From Tropicimonas sp047971885 (GTDB lineage Bacteria > Pseudomonadota > Alphaproteobacteria > Rhodobacterales > Rhodobacteraceae): a stretch of 64,000 bases of DNA. Positions 17,582 through 26,577 of the stretch are shown here, piece by piece. The stretch spans positions 1 to 64,000 of the forward strand of contig NZ_JBKEAE010000021.1 in assembly GCF_047971885.1 (NCBI RefSeq), written 5' to 3'. Positions within the stretch are counted from its first letter, which is position 1. Every line of letters begins with the position of its first letter. Position numbers and translations under genes: made by a program. The notes under the pieces are model-generated. The model made no database searches. It was not told the DNA's origin and saw only the letters and a program-made list of their open reading frames with translations.

Positions 17582-17756
17582 GCAAACCCGCGACCCCCGT
17601 GTTTCGTTGCGCAACTGACCGCCGCGCGTCCATTCCATTTGGCCGGGCGGCCTGTATATGCTACCGCCCGGAGCAAGCGCAACGGGCGCCCGGCCATGCG
17701 CCGGGCCGCGCGGGCGCAACCAGAGCCATTACCTGAACCGGGGAGAGGGAACACAC

Positions 17757-19967
17757 ATGTCCGATACCAACCAGCCGGATATCATCTATACCAAGGTCGA
17801 CGAAGCGCCCGAACTGGCCAGCGCGTCGCTGCTGCCGATCATTCGCGCCTTTGCCGGCGCCGCCGGTGTTTCGGTCGAAACGCGCGATATCTCGGTTGCC
17901 GGGCGGATTCTGGCGGCGTTTCCCGAATACCTGGACGCGGATCAGCGGATCGCCGACGATCTGGCCGAACTGGGCGAACTGGTGAAGACCCCGCAGGCCA
18001 ATGTGATCAAGCTGCCCAACGTCTCGGCCTCGGTGCCGCAACTGACGGCGGCGATCGCCGAATTGCAGGCGCAGGGCTTTGCGGTGCCCGACTATCCGGA
18101 AAGCCCGGTCACCGACGAGGAAAAGACCATCCGCGCCCGCTATGACGCGATCAAGGGATCGGCGGTGAACCCTGTTCTGCGCGAGGGCAATTCCGACCGC
18201 CGCGCCGCCAAGGCGGTCAAGCTCTATGCGCAGAAGAACCCGCACCGCATGGGCAGGTGGGCGCCCGACAGCAAGACCAGCGTCGCCTCGATGCCCGGCG
18301 ACGATTTCTACGCCAACGAGAAATCGGCAACGATCACCGCCGCGCAGGCCGGCGCCGCAAGGATCGTGCTGGCTGGCGAGGACGGCAGCGAAACGGTGCT
18401 GAAGGACGGGCTGAAGCTCGACCAGGGCACGGTTGTCGACGCGACCCATATGTCGGCCAGCGCACTGCGCGATTACATCCGGGGCGAGGTTGCCTCGATG
18501 GAGCCCGGGGTTCTGTTTTCGGTGCACCTGAAGGCAACGATGATGAAGGTTTCGGACCCGATCATCTTCGGCCATTTCGTTTCGGTCTATCTCGAGGATT
18601 TCATCGCGAAACACGGTGCGAAGCTCGGGGAACTCGGCTGGAATCCGAACGCGGGCATCGGCGATCTGGAGACGCGCATCAGGGGCGACGCCGCGCTCGA
18701 GGCCGACCTGAAAGCCGCGCTCGCCGCCAAGCCGCCGCTTTACATGGTCAATTCCGACAAGGGGGTCACCAATCTGCATGTGCCTTCGGATGTCATCATC
18801 GATGCTTCGATGCCGGCGCTCATCCGTGCCGGCGGCAAGGGCTGGGGACCGGACGGGCAGGAGGCCGATGCCAAGTGCTGCATACCTGATAACTGCTATG
18901 CGCCGGTCTATGACGAGACCATCGCCTATTTTCGGGAAACCGGCGCACTCGATCCCGCCACGGCGGGGGCGGTGCAGAATGTCGGCCTGATGGCCCAGAA
19001 AGCCGAGGAATACGGCTCGCACCCGACCACCTTCGAGATTCCGATGAACGGCACGGTGCGATACGTGCTGGCCAACGGCGACGTTCTGTTCGAGGACCGG
19101 GTCGAAAAGGGCGATATCTGGCGTTCGTCGACGGCGAAAAAGGCCCCGATCGAGGATTGGGTGCAGCTTGCCATCGACCGGCAGAAAGCCACCGGCGCGC
19201 AGGCGATCTTCTGGCTGGATGCGAACCGCGCCCATGACGCGCAGCTTATCGCCTATGTGAAGCCCATCCTTGAACGTGCCGGTGTTGCAGACAAATTCCG
19301 GATCATGGCACCGCGCGAGGCGACCCGCCTGACACTGGAGACCATCCGCAAGGGCGAGGACAGCATCGCCATCACCGGCAACGTGCTGCGCGATTACCTG
19401 ACCGATCTGTTCCCGATCCTCGAACTTGGCACCTCGGCCAAGATGCTGTCGATCGTCAAGCTGATGCAGGGCGGCGGCCTGTTCGAGACCGGTGCCGGCG
19501 GTTCGGCCCCCAAGCACGTTCAGCAGCTTGTCGGGGAAAACCACCTTCGCTGGGATTCGCTGGGCGAGTTCTGCGCCCTGGGTGAGAGCTTCACCTTCCT
19601 CGCCGACACCAGGGGCAACGCCAGGGCGGCGGTGCTGGGCAAGGCGGTCGAGGATGCGACGACGCGGGTGCTCGAGGATCAGCGCTCGCCCGGCCGCAAG
19701 GTCGGCCAGCCCGACAACCGCGATAGCCACTACTGGTTCGCCCGCTACTGGGCCGAGGAACTGGCCGCGCAGACGGCCGATGCCGATCTGGCCGCGCATT
19801 TCGCGCCAATCGCCAACGCGCTGGCGGATGGCGAGGCGCAGATCGTCGCCGAGTTTGCCGCCGTTCAGGGGCAGCCCGCCGATCTGGGCGGTTATTATCA
19901 CGGCGATCCGGTCAAAATCGCCGCCGTGATGCGCCCCAGCGCAACGCTGAACGCGATTATCGGCTGA
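17757..19967 (+). CDS. icd: monomeric-type NADP-dependent isocitrate dehydrogenase
   Basis: It oxidatively decarboxylates isocitrate to 2-oxoglutarate in the TCA cycle and makes NADPH. The sequence follows the 80-kDa monomeric IDH family from end to end (IIYTKVDEAPELAS, IKGSAVNPVLREGNSDRRA, LKATMMKVSDPIIFG, VNSDKGVTNLHVPSDVI, GNVLRDYLTDLFPI, GGSAPKHVQQLV), unlike the dimeric E. coli Icd. It has 736 residues. The start is chosen at MSDTNQPD because GGGGAGAGGGA lies just upstream. A bidirectional hairpin follows the stop. Confidence 0.97.
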   Translation: MSDTNQPDIIYTKVDEAPELASASLLPIIRAFAGAAGVSVETRDISVAGRILAAFPEYLDADQRIADDLAELGELVKTPQANVIKLPNVSASVPQLTAAIAELQAQGFAVPDYPESPVTDEEKTIRARYDAIKGSAVNPVLREGNSDRRAAKAVKLYAQKNPHRMGRWAPDSKTSVASMPGDDFYANEKSATITAAQAGAARIVLAGEDGSETVLKDGLKLDQGTVVDATHMSASALRDYIRGEVASMEPGVLFSVHLKATMMKVSDPIIFGHFVSVYLEDFIAKHGAKLGELGWNPNAGIGDLETRIRGDAALEADLKAALAAKPPLYMVNSDKGVTNLHVPSDVIIDASMPALIRAGGKGWGPDGQEADAKCCIPDNCYAPVYDETIAYFRETGALDPATAGAVQNVGLMAQKAEEYGSHPTTFEIPMNGTVRYVLANGDVLFEDRVEKGDIWRSSTAKKAPIEDWVQLAIDRQKATGAQAIFWLDANRAHDAQLIAYVKPILERAGVADKFRIMAPREATRLTLETIRKGEDSIAITGNVLRDYLTDLFPILELGTSAKMLSIVKLMQGGGLFETGAGGSAPKHVQQLVGENHLRWDSLGEFCALGESFTFLADTRGNARAAVLGKAVEDATTRVLEDQRSPGRKVGQPDNRDSHYWFARYWAEELAAQTADADLAAHFAPIANALADGEAQIVAEFAAVQGQPADLGGYYHGDPVKIAAVMRPSATLNAIIG

Positions 19968-19990
19968 TCCCGTCTTCGCGAACCGACAGG

Positions 19991-20016
19991 AAAGCGCCCG
20001 GAAATCCGGGCGCTTT
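19991..20016. terminator. bidirectional terminator hairpin
   Basis: AAAGCGCCCGG and CCGGGCGCTTT form a perfect 11-bp stem around AAAT. It lies between convergent icd and the metal-operon end, with A/T at the stem base, so it can serve both directions. Confidence 0.75.
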
Positions 20017-20032
20017 CACGCTGGACGGGCCA

Positions 20033-20512
20033 TCAGTGGCCGTGGCCGGCATGGCTGTGCCGGTCGGCGTCTGCCGCCTCGGTCTCGACATGCACCGCAA
20101 GCGTGCCGATGTCGAAGTCGAGGCCGGCTTCGAAAGCCTCGCCCTGCCGCAGGGGGCGGGTCAATCCGCTCAGCCGGATTGCGGCGGCGCCCGGCGCCAG
20201 AATCAGGGTCGTTTTCGGTGCAACCGGAATGCCGGGAAGCGCCACATGGCTTTCATTGCCGTTCTTCAGCCGAAAACCGACAAGCTCGCCACCTGTTGCG
20301 ATTTCCGCCTGTCCGCCTTGCAGGGTTACCGTTTCGTCGCCGGTATTCTCGATCTCGACAAAGACAAGTGCATCGTCCTGCGAGGTTGCGCGGGTCCATG
20401 CGTGAATGGCGCGGATACCGCCCAGTTCCGAAAGGTGATCGGCATGATCGTCGTCGGCAAGGGCGCCCGGGGGCATCAGGGCAAGGGCGAGGCTGAAAGC
20501 TGCAAGTCGCAT
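20033..20512 (-). CDS. PCu(A)C-like periplasmic protein with histidine-rich tail
   Basis: A 159-residue protein with a signal peptide (MRLAAFSLALALMPPGALA) and a PCu(A)C/DUF461 beta-barrel core recognised from IHAWTRATSQ, VFVEIENTGDETVTL and GLTRPLRQGEAFEAGLDF. In PCu(A)C proteins a conserved His-Met set binds Cu(I). Here the usual HETTM and HIML positions read VGFRLKN and AIRLSGL, so those ligands are missing, while the C-terminus is DADRHSHAGHGH and the mature N-terminus DDDHADH. It may bind another metal such as zinc. Last gene of a four-gene operon; GGAG precedes its ATG. Confidence 0.8.
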   Translation of the reverse strand: MRLAAFSLALALMPPGALADDDHADHLSELGGIRAIHAWTRATSQDDALVFVEIENTGDETVTLQGGQAEIATGGELVGFRLKNGNESHVALPGIPVAPKTTLILAPGAAAIRLSGLTRPLRQGEAFEAGLDFDIGTLAVHVETEAADADRHSHAGHGH

Positions 20513-20533
20513 GGTCGATTTCTCCGGTGATTG

Positions 20534-21847
20534 TCAGGTGGACCGCAGGTCGGCGACGGGCGAGCGCCGCAGGGTCAGCGCGGCGGGAAGCAGTGCCAGC
20601 AGCACGCTCAGCGACAGAAAGGCCGCCACCATGTGCAATTCGGGCCAGCCGAGGCTCGCTTCGATCAGAATGTCGGTCCGCTCGGAAACGACCTGCGAGA
20701 TTGCCGCGCTTGCAACCATGCCGAGCACAAGCCCCAGCAGCGTTCCGGCGGCGATCAGCGTTGCGGCATAGCTCCAGACCAGCGCGAAGACGAACCGCCG
20801 GGGCGCCCCCAACGCCCGCAGCAGCGCCAGTCGCCGGGCGAACAGCCGCATCAGGATGAACAGCCCGGCCAGCACGCCAACCGCAACCAGAACCTGTGTC
20901 ACGACGGCAAGCAGCGACATGACCTCGCGCACATCGCCAAGCAGCGAAAGCAGCCGCGCCAGCACCGAACCGGGGAAGAACGCCATCGTCCGATCGGTGG
21001 TAAAGGCGGATTTCAGTGCATAATTGGCCCAGAGCGCCTCGGCCCGCACCAGCACGGCCGGGGTGCCGGGAAAGAACGCCGGATCGAAGGGTGGGCCGGG
21101 CGGACCGTTCCAGCCGTCGCTGTGCCCGTTGGGCAGGCCGTGTACCAGCCAGACACCTTCGACGGGAACGAGGATCGCCTTGTCCCACGGTGTTCCGGTG
21201 GGGAGCATGCGGCCGCTGACGCGATAGCTGAAGTCGCCGTGCGCGTCGTCTTCGGCCGCGTCGCCGTGTCCGTGCGCCGGCGTCAGCGTATCGCCGATGG
21301 CAAGCGGCACCCTTGCGCCGATTACCGCCTCGTCAATGGCGCCGAATACCACGCCTTCGGCCAGTTCGCCACCCAGATGCGTCACGAACTGCGGCGTGGT
21401 GCCGACGACCGGCGATTCGTGCCAGCTGTCGCCAAAGGCGATCGGCGCGGCGAGATCGACGTTTTCGTGGCTGGCGATGGTCTCATAGGTTGGCCCGTCG
21501 AGCAGCGCCATGTCGGCCGGTTGCAGGTAGACGGCCGCCAGCATGACAGTGACCTCGCTGCCCGGCGCGGCGACGATCAGGTCGAACCTGTCGGCGGCCA
21601 TCGCGGTGCCACGGCGCAGACCGCGCTCCTGCGCCAGCAACCCGGTGCCGATGGCGACGGAAACGGCGATCAGCGCAACAAAGGTCAGCGAGACCCAGAG
21701 GTGCCGGCGCAGCAGACCCGCCAGCAGCCCCCAGGGCGTATATCCGCGCAGCGTGACCAGACCGGCCAGTACGGCGGGTGTGAGCAGGGCGAGGAACAGG
21801 CCGAAATCCTGAAGCCAGACCGGCAGCGATACCCAGAAATCAGCCAT
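20534..21847 (-). CDS. FtsX/MacB-type ABC transporter permease with His-rich loop
   Basis: A 437-residue permease with N-terminal helices, a large periplasmic domain and three C-terminal helices (QVLVAVGVLAGLFILMRLFARRLALLRALGAPRR and beyond), the FtsX architecture. The periplasmic part contains PAHGHGDAAEDDAHGD, a candidate metal-binding loop. The start MADFWVSL is chosen for its GGAGG 7 bases upstream; it overlaps the ATPase gene by 8 bp. It is the partner of the ATPase at 21840-22553. The direction of transport cannot be read from the sequence. Confidence 0.87.
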   Translation of the reverse strand: MADFWVSLPVWLQDFGLFLALLTPAVLAGLVTLRGYTPWGLLAGLLRRHLWVSLTFVALIAVSVAIGTGLLAQERGLRRGTAMAADRFDLIVAAPGSEVTVMLAAVYLQPADMALLDGPTYETIASHENVDLAAPIAFGDSWHESPVVGTTPQFVTHLGGELAEGVVFGAIDEAVIGARVPLAIGDTLTPAHGHGDAAEDDAHGDFSYRVSGRMLPTGTPWDKAILVPVEGVWLVHGLPNGHSDGWNGPPGPPFDPAFFPGTPAVLVRAEALWANYALKSAFTTDRTMAFFPGSVLARLLSLLGDVREVMSLLAVVTQVLVAVGVLAGLFILMRLFARRLALLRALGAPRRFVFALVWSYAATLIAAGTLLGLVLGMVASAAISQVVSERTDILIEASLGWPELHMVAAFLSLSVLLALLPAALTLRRSPVADLRST

Positions 21848-22553
21848 CGTCGCGCCCTCCTTCGGGCTGCAACACGCCATCGATCACATCGAGGATGCGA
21901 TCCGCCCGGTGGTGAAAGTGCACATCGTGAGTTACGGCGATCAGCGTTCGCCCGTCGTCGCGCGCCAGTGCCGTCAGATCGTCGATCAACCGGTCGGCGG
22001 CTCGCCGGTCGAGGCTGGCCGTGGGTTCGTCGGCGAGGATGATCGCCGGGTTTCCGGCAAGCGCGCGTGCCACCGCAACCCGCTGGCGCTCCCCGCCCGA
22101 GAAGGTGGCAATATTGCGTTCCACGCTCTTCGAGAGGCCCAGCCGTTCGAGTTGTGCACGCCCCGAGGCGAGCAGGGACGCGCGCTCGGTCCGGGGCGAA
22201 TAGGCGGCGGCGAGGGTGGCGTTCTGAATGGCGGAAAGTTCCTCGAACAGATGGTGTTCCTGAAAGATGAAGCCGATATGCCGGCGCCGAAACGCGGTGC
22301 GCGCCGCATCGCCAAGACCGTCGAGGCGCGTCTCGCCCCAGCGTACCTCGCCGCTCGCGACCGGCAGCAACCCGGCCAGCACATGCAGCAGGGTCGATTT
22401 GCCGGCACCCGAGGGGCCACGGACGACAACCGCTTCGCCCGGCGCGATGTCGAGCCTGCCGGCGCGCAGGATCGGGCGCCCGTTGTCGGCTTTCACGGTG
22501 AGGCCCGCAACCCGCAGGGCGAGGCGCGCGCTGGCGTTCATATCCACAGCCAT
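21840..22553 (-). CDS. ABC transporter ATP-binding protein (LolD/MacB type)
   Basis: A 237-residue ATPase with Walker A GPSGAGKST, Q-loop IFQEHHLF, signature FSGGERQRVAVARAL, Walker B ILADEPT and the H-loop VTHD. The 'HHLFEELSAIQN' segment and size fit the LolD/MacB/FtsE class that pairs with FtsX-like permeases. An internal ATG at MNASARL is an alternative start, 12 bp downstream. It lies 5 bp after the upstream small exported protein and overlaps the permease gene. Confidence 0.9.
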   Translation of the reverse strand: MAVDMNASARLALRVAGLTVKADNGRPILRAGRLDIAPGEAVVVRGPSGAGKSTLLHVLAGLLPVASGEVRWGETRLDGLGDAARTAFRRRHIGFIFQEHHLFEELSAIQNATLAAAYSPRTERASLLASGRAQLERLGLSKSVERNIATFSGGERQRVAVARALAGNPAIILADEPTASLDRRAADRLIDDLTALARDDGRTLIAVTHDVHFHHRADRILDVIDGVLQPEGGRDDG

Positions 22554-22558
22554 TGTGG

Positions 22559-22987
22559 TCAGGTGCCCGAAACCGTCGCGTCCACCAGCCGCACCATGCT
22601 GAGAAACCCGGTATCAGGGTCCTTGTATGCGCCGGTCTCCAGCGTGCCCGAGGTGACGATCTTCACGTTGAACGGTTTCACATCGACCACCCGCTTGGTG
22701 TAGATTGCCAGAATGTCGTTCGGCCATTCGGCCTCGGTCTCGCAGAACGGGCAGACGGCCATCGGCTTTTTCGTCAGCACGAAGAACGTGCTTTCCGCCT
22801 TGAGCGGCGGCGCCATGAACCCCTCGACCCGGATGCGCGTGCCTTCGGCGGACCGGGCGAGCGGGGAGAGGCTCAGGTTCTTGTTGTAGAGATCGCGTAT
22901 CTTGATGAGGTCGTCCCCGGCGGCGCGCAGTGCGCCGGGGGCGAGGGGGAGCAGGGCGGACAGGGCAAGGAACTGGCGGCGTTTCAT
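22559..22987 (-). CDS. exported CxxC protein, first gene of the ABC operon (DUF3299-like)
   Basis: A 142-residue protein with an arginine-containing signal peptide (MKRRQFLALSALLPLAPGALRA). The mature part has an OB-like region RIRVEGFMAPPLKAESTFFVLTKKPMAVCPFCETEAEWP with a CPFC pair, then KRVVDVKPFNVKIVTSGTLETG. It resembles the DUF3299 proteins that accompany ABC/FtsX pairs and a metal-binding partner in gammaproteobacterial zinc-regulated operons; I base that on pattern and gene order. No function can be assigned firmly. Confidence 0.7.
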   Translation of the reverse strand: MKRRQFLALSALLPLAPGALRAAGDDLIKIRDLYNKNLSLSPLARSAEGTRIRVEGFMAPPLKAESTFFVLTKKPMAVCPFCETEAEWPNDILAIYTKRVVDVKPFNVKIVTSGTLETGAYKDPDTGFLSMVRLVDATVSGT

Positions 22988-23224
22988 CTGATACTCGATC
23001 TGATTTGGCTCTGATGGCGAGCGAGTCGGGCGACGGACGCGGGTGACGGGCTGGGGCGGAACTCTCCTTTTTGGGGTATCGCACAGTCTAGTCCGGGTTC
23101 ATGCGCCAGTCCAGCCAGAGGATTTCGCGGGCGTTCTATCCGATTGAATATATTTCTATAATACCGGAATTGACAGCATGTGCCGGCGGCGGGTTTGTCT
23201 TTTCCAACTGCGCGGAGTGCGATT

Positions 23225-23254
23225 ATAACGGTTTTGTGACAGAGGAGGTCACAA
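23225..23254. promoter_or_regulatory. candidate PhoB box and inverted repeat upstream of alkaline phosphatase
   Basis: On the minus strand 23225-23242 reads CTGTCAC-AAAA-CCGTTAT, matching about 15 of 18 positions of the consensus Pho box. Overlapping it is a perfect inverted repeat TTGTGAC-N7-GTCACAA at 23234-23254. TATAAC at 23224-23229 with TTTCCA 17 bp upstream could be the promoter. Pho boxes usually lie upstream of the -10, so the placement is unusual. Confidence 0.4.
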
Positions 23255-23316
23255 CCGTCGCGCGACCGGCAAAACGCTGCCGGTGGTGCGGATCGATTGC
23301 AATGGAGGACACCAGA

Positions 23317-24825
23317 ATGAGAAAGACAACCACAGCGAAACCGCTGGCATGTTCGCTCGCGGTGCTGGCGGCTGCCGCCGTTCTGCCTGCTGCGGCGCGG
23401 GCGGACACGGACAACGCGTGGTATCAGGCCGGTCAGGCCGAGATTCAGGCGAAGCTCGCGCGCCAGCCGATCACCGCCAGGGCGAAGAACGTCATCCTGT
23501 TTGTCGCCGACGGCAACGGGGTTTCGACCAATTACGCAACCCGGATCTTTCAAGGCCAGCGCAACGGCGGATACGGCGACGAAAACGTCATGGCAAAGGA
23601 GGCGCTGCCCTATCTCGCCCTTTCCAAGACCTATAACACCAATGCGCAAACGCCGGATTCCGCCGGAACCGCCGTTGCCTTCATGACCGGCATCAAGACC
23701 AAGTCGGGCGTGATCGGCGTGGACGAGACACTGCGCCGGGGCGAATGCGCCGATGTCGAGGCGGCAAGGATCGATTCCATCGGCGATGTGGCGGCGGAGA
23801 TGGGAAAATCGGTTGGTATCGTGACCACGGCGCGGGTGACGCACGCAACGCCTTCGGCTGTCTACGCCCATGCCGCCAACCGCGATTTCGAAGCCGATTC
23901 CGACCTGCCCGAAGGGTGCGAGGTGCCCGATATCGCGGTGCAGCTTGCCGAGAATATCCAGTCGGGCACCGTCGATCTGGCGATGGGCGGCGGCCGGCGC
24001 GCCTTTGTTCCCGCCGATTTCGAGGACGACGAGGGGAAGGCGGGAAAGCGCAACGACGGGCGAAACCTGGTCGATGAACTCAGGCAGGCGGGCGTGCAGT
24101 ATGTCTGGAACGACGAAACGCTTGCCGGGCTGAACATGGATTACTCGGCACCGCTGCTGGCCCTGTTCGAAAGCTCGCACATGTTCTACGAGCATGACCG
24201 CGCCGGCGAGCCGTCGATCGTTCAGATGACCGAAGCCGCGATCGACTATCTTTCGCACAACGATCAGGGGTATTTCCTTCTGGTCGAAGGGGGCAGGGTG
24301 GATCACGGCAACCATGACGGCAACGCCTATCGCGCCCTGTCCGACGGCGTGGCCTTTGACGAGGCTATCGCCCGGGCGGTGGAACTGACCGACGAGCAGG
24401 ACACGCTGATCGTCGTCACCGCCGATCACGGGCATGCGATGTCCTTCAACGGCTATTGCGGGCGTGGCTCGCCGATCGAGGGGCTGTGCCACCAGATCGA
24501 CGATGCCGGCGAGAAATATATCGAAGAGCCCAACCTCGCCGACGACGGCAAGCCCTATACCGCCATCGGTTACATGAACGGTGTCGGCTCGGTGCTGGTC
24601 AGGCAGGCGGACGGAAGCTATTTCGGCACGCGGCCGATCCTGACGCAGGAAGAGGCCACCGACCCCGATTTCGTCCAGCAGGCGATGCTGCCGCTTCCCT
24701 CGGAAACCCACTCGCCCGCCGATGTGGCGATTTATGCGCGCGGGCCGTGGGCGCACCTGTTCGACGGAACGGTGGAGCAGAGCTACATTTATCATGTGAT
24801 GCGCCATGCCTTCGAGGCCGAATAA
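23317..24825 (+). CDS. alkaline phosphatase (PhoA superfamily), copy 1
   Basis: A secreted phosphomonoesterase of 502 residues. The signal peptide runs to about residue 29 (AAARA). Metal-site aspartate is in LFVADGNG (Asp65), the nucleophile Ser115 in TPDSAGTAVAFMTG, further metal ligands in VEGGRVDHGNHDG, VTADHGHAMSF and SETHSPADVAIYARGP, all as in PhoA. MRKTTTAK is chosen as start because GGAGG lies 8 bases upstream. It is convergent with a second phosphatase of the same family, suggesting duplication and a phosphate-starvation role. Confidence 0.93.
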   Translation: MRKTTTAKPLACSLAVLAAAAVLPAAARADTDNAWYQAGQAEIQAKLARQPITARAKNVILFVADGNGVSTNYATRIFQGQRNGGYGDENVMAKEALPYLALSKTYNTNAQTPDSAGTAVAFMTGIKTKSGVIGVDETLRRGECADVEAARIDSIGDVAAEMGKSVGIVTTARVTHATPSAVYAHAANRDFEADSDLPEGCEVPDIAVQLAENIQSGTVDLAMGGGRRAFVPADFEDDEGKAGKRNDGRNLVDELRQAGVQYVWNDETLAGLNMDYSAPLLALFESSHMFYEHDRAGEPSIVQMTEAAIDYLSHNDQGYFLLVEGGRVDHGNHDGNAYRALSDGVAFDEAIARAVELTDEQDTLIVVTADHGHAMSFNGYCGRGSPIEGLCHQIDDAGEKYIEEPNLADDGKPYTAIGYMNGVGSVLVRQADGSYFGTRPILTQEEATDPDFVQQAMLPLPSETHSPADVAIYARGPWAHLFDGTVEQSYIYHVMRHAFEAE

Positions 24826-24866
24826 CCTGTAACCTGCGACCGGCGGCCCGACCGGCGGCGGAAGAA

Positions 24867-24890
24867 GGGGCCCGGCAGCCGCCGGGCCCC
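24867..24890. terminator. shared hairpin between the two phosphatase genes
   Basis: GGGGCCCGGC and GCCGGGCCCC form a perfect 10-bp stem around AGCC, midway between the convergent stops. No long T-run on either side. Confidence 0.55.
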
Positions 24891-24910
24891 GTTCGTTCCG
24901 GACCTGCGGA

Positions 24911-26410
24911 TTACTCGGCGTTCACCGCGTGGTTCATCACGTGAAAGATCATGTTCTGTTCGATGGTGCCGTCGAACAGGTGCGCCCACGGACCCTTGGC
25001 ATAAACCGCGACATCCTCGCCCGAGTGGGTTTCCGACGACAGCGGGACCAGCGCCTGCTGCACATAGTCGATGTCGGTGGCCTCGTCCTGCGTCAGTTCG
25101 GGGCGCGAGCCGGAATAATCGTTGCCGCCTTCCTGCTGCCTGAGGACCGAACCGACGCCGTTCAGGTAGCCGATCACCGTATAGGGCTTGCCGTCGTCGC
25201 CCAGAAGTGGCTGATCCGAATGCTCGACGCCCGTCTGCGCCACACCGTAGCACAGGCCGAGGATCGGCGTGCCCCGCCCGCAATAGCCGTTGAAGGCTAT
25301 GGCGTGCTCGTGGTCGGCGGTGACGATGATCAGCGTATCCGCATCGTCGGTCATCTCGTCGGCGACCCTGATCGCGTCGGCAAAGGCCACACCGTCGGTC
25401 AGGGTGCGATAGGCGTTGCCGTCGTGATTGCCGTGGTCGACGCGGCCGGCCTCTACCTCGAGGTAGAAGCCGTTTTCGTTATGCGACAGGGCCTCGATGG
25501 CCGCTCTGGTCATCTCGGCCAGCGAGGGCTCGTCTTCCTCCGCGCGGTCGGCTTCGTATTCCATGTGGCTGGAATTGAACAGGCCGAGGATCGGCGCCGA
25601 ACCGTCGAGGGTCAGGTTGCTGAAGCTCTCGGTGTTCCAGGCATATTGCACGCCGAGGCCCCTGGCGCGCTCGATAAGGTTGCTGTCGTCGGTGCGGCGG
25701 CCCTCGCCGCCGTCTTCGGTCGCCACGCCTTCGGGGGCAAAATACCGGCTGCCGCCGCCCATGGCCAGATCGATCACGCCGGCTTCCATCTGGTCGATGA
25801 GCTGGGTGGCGATGTCCTTGCTGTCGGTGCAGCCTTCGGGAACTTCGCCCTCCCAGTCGCGGTTGGCGGTCTTGGCATAGACGCCAGCCGGCGTGGCATG
25901 GGTGATGCGTGCGGTCGAAACCGTACCGACCGATTTTCCCGCCGCCGCGACGATCTCGGCAAAGGTGGTCAGGCGGTTACCTGACTCGGTCGTGCAATCG
26001 TCGTGAATCGCGTTTTCGCCGAGATTGATCAGGTTGAACCGCTGCTTGACGCCGGTATTCATCGCACCGGCGGTCGGGGCGCTGTCCGGGGTCTGGGCGT
26101 TGATGTTGTAGGTCTTGACCAGCGCAAGGTTCGGGAACGCCTCTTGCGGCTGAACGTAGTCCTCGCCCAGCCCGCCCGCCGCCTGACCGGAGAACAGGCG
26201 GATGGCATAGTTCGTGCCCACGCCGTTACCGTCCGCAACGAGAAGAATCACGTTTCTGGCGCGATTCGTGTTGGGCTGGCGGACAACCATCTGCTGAATG
26301 TGCGCCTGCGCATCGGTGTACCACTTGCTGCCGGCCTGCGGCAGGTCCTGCGCCAGCGCGGAGGTGGCCAGGAGCGCGGCAAGCATGCTGAGAGAAGTCA
26401 TGGTCTTCAT
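24911..26410 (-). CDS. alkaline phosphatase (PhoA superfamily), copy 2
   Basis: A 499-residue paralogue of the convergent gene at 23317. The signal peptide is MKTMTSLSMLAALLATSALA. The catalytic Ser110 is in TPDSAPTAGAMNTG; metal-binding segments are LLVADGNG, VEAGRVDHGNHDG, VTADHEHAIAF and SETHSGEDVAVYAKGP. The region after the nucleophile (RFNLINLGENAIHDDCTTESG) differs clearly from copy 1, so substrate range may differ. The start follows a GGGGAAA element; no Pho box was found upstream. Confidence 0.93.
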   Translation of the reverse strand: MKTMTSLSMLAALLATSALAQDLPQAGSKWYTDAQAHIQQMVVRQPNTNRARNVILLVADGNGVGTNYAIRLFSGQAAGGLGEDYVQPQEAFPNLALVKTYNINAQTPDSAPTAGAMNTGVKQRFNLINLGENAIHDDCTTESGNRLTTFAEIVAAAGKSVGTVSTARITHATPAGVYAKTANRDWEGEVPEGCTDSKDIATQLIDQMEAGVIDLAMGGGSRYFAPEGVATEDGGEGRRTDDSNLIERARGLGVQYAWNTESFSNLTLDGSAPILGLFNSSHMEYEADRAEEDEPSLAEMTRAAIEALSHNENGFYLEVEAGRVDHGNHDGNAYRTLTDGVAFADAIRVADEMTDDADTLIIVTADHEHAIAFNGYCGRGTPILGLCYGVAQTGVEHSDQPLLGDDGKPYTVIGYLNGVGSVLRQQEGGNDYSGSRPELTQDEATDIDYVQQALVPLSSETHSGEDVAVYAKGPWAHLFDGTIEQNMIFHVMNHAVNAE

Positions 26411-26577
26411 AGGATTTCCCCGTTGAACTGATGAAGGCCAGCTAATCGGCGGATGTAACGGTAACGCGTCGCCCCGATGAAGGTTCGGAGAAATCCGCAG
26501 GCTTGTGCGGCACGGGGGAAGAAGACCGGCAAATACCGATCCGGCGCGCGACAATTGCCAGATTCTGCGGGATTCGG

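Noticed and set aside
17661..19901. 746-codon open frame on the minus strand opposite icd
   Set aside because: The plus strand matches monomeric isocitrate dehydrogenase end to end; the antisense frame has no domain or ribosome-binding site.
22984..24807. 607-codon minus-strand frame opposite the first alkaline phosphatase
   Set aside because: Shadow of the phosphatase gene, which has all catalytic motifs and a signal peptide.
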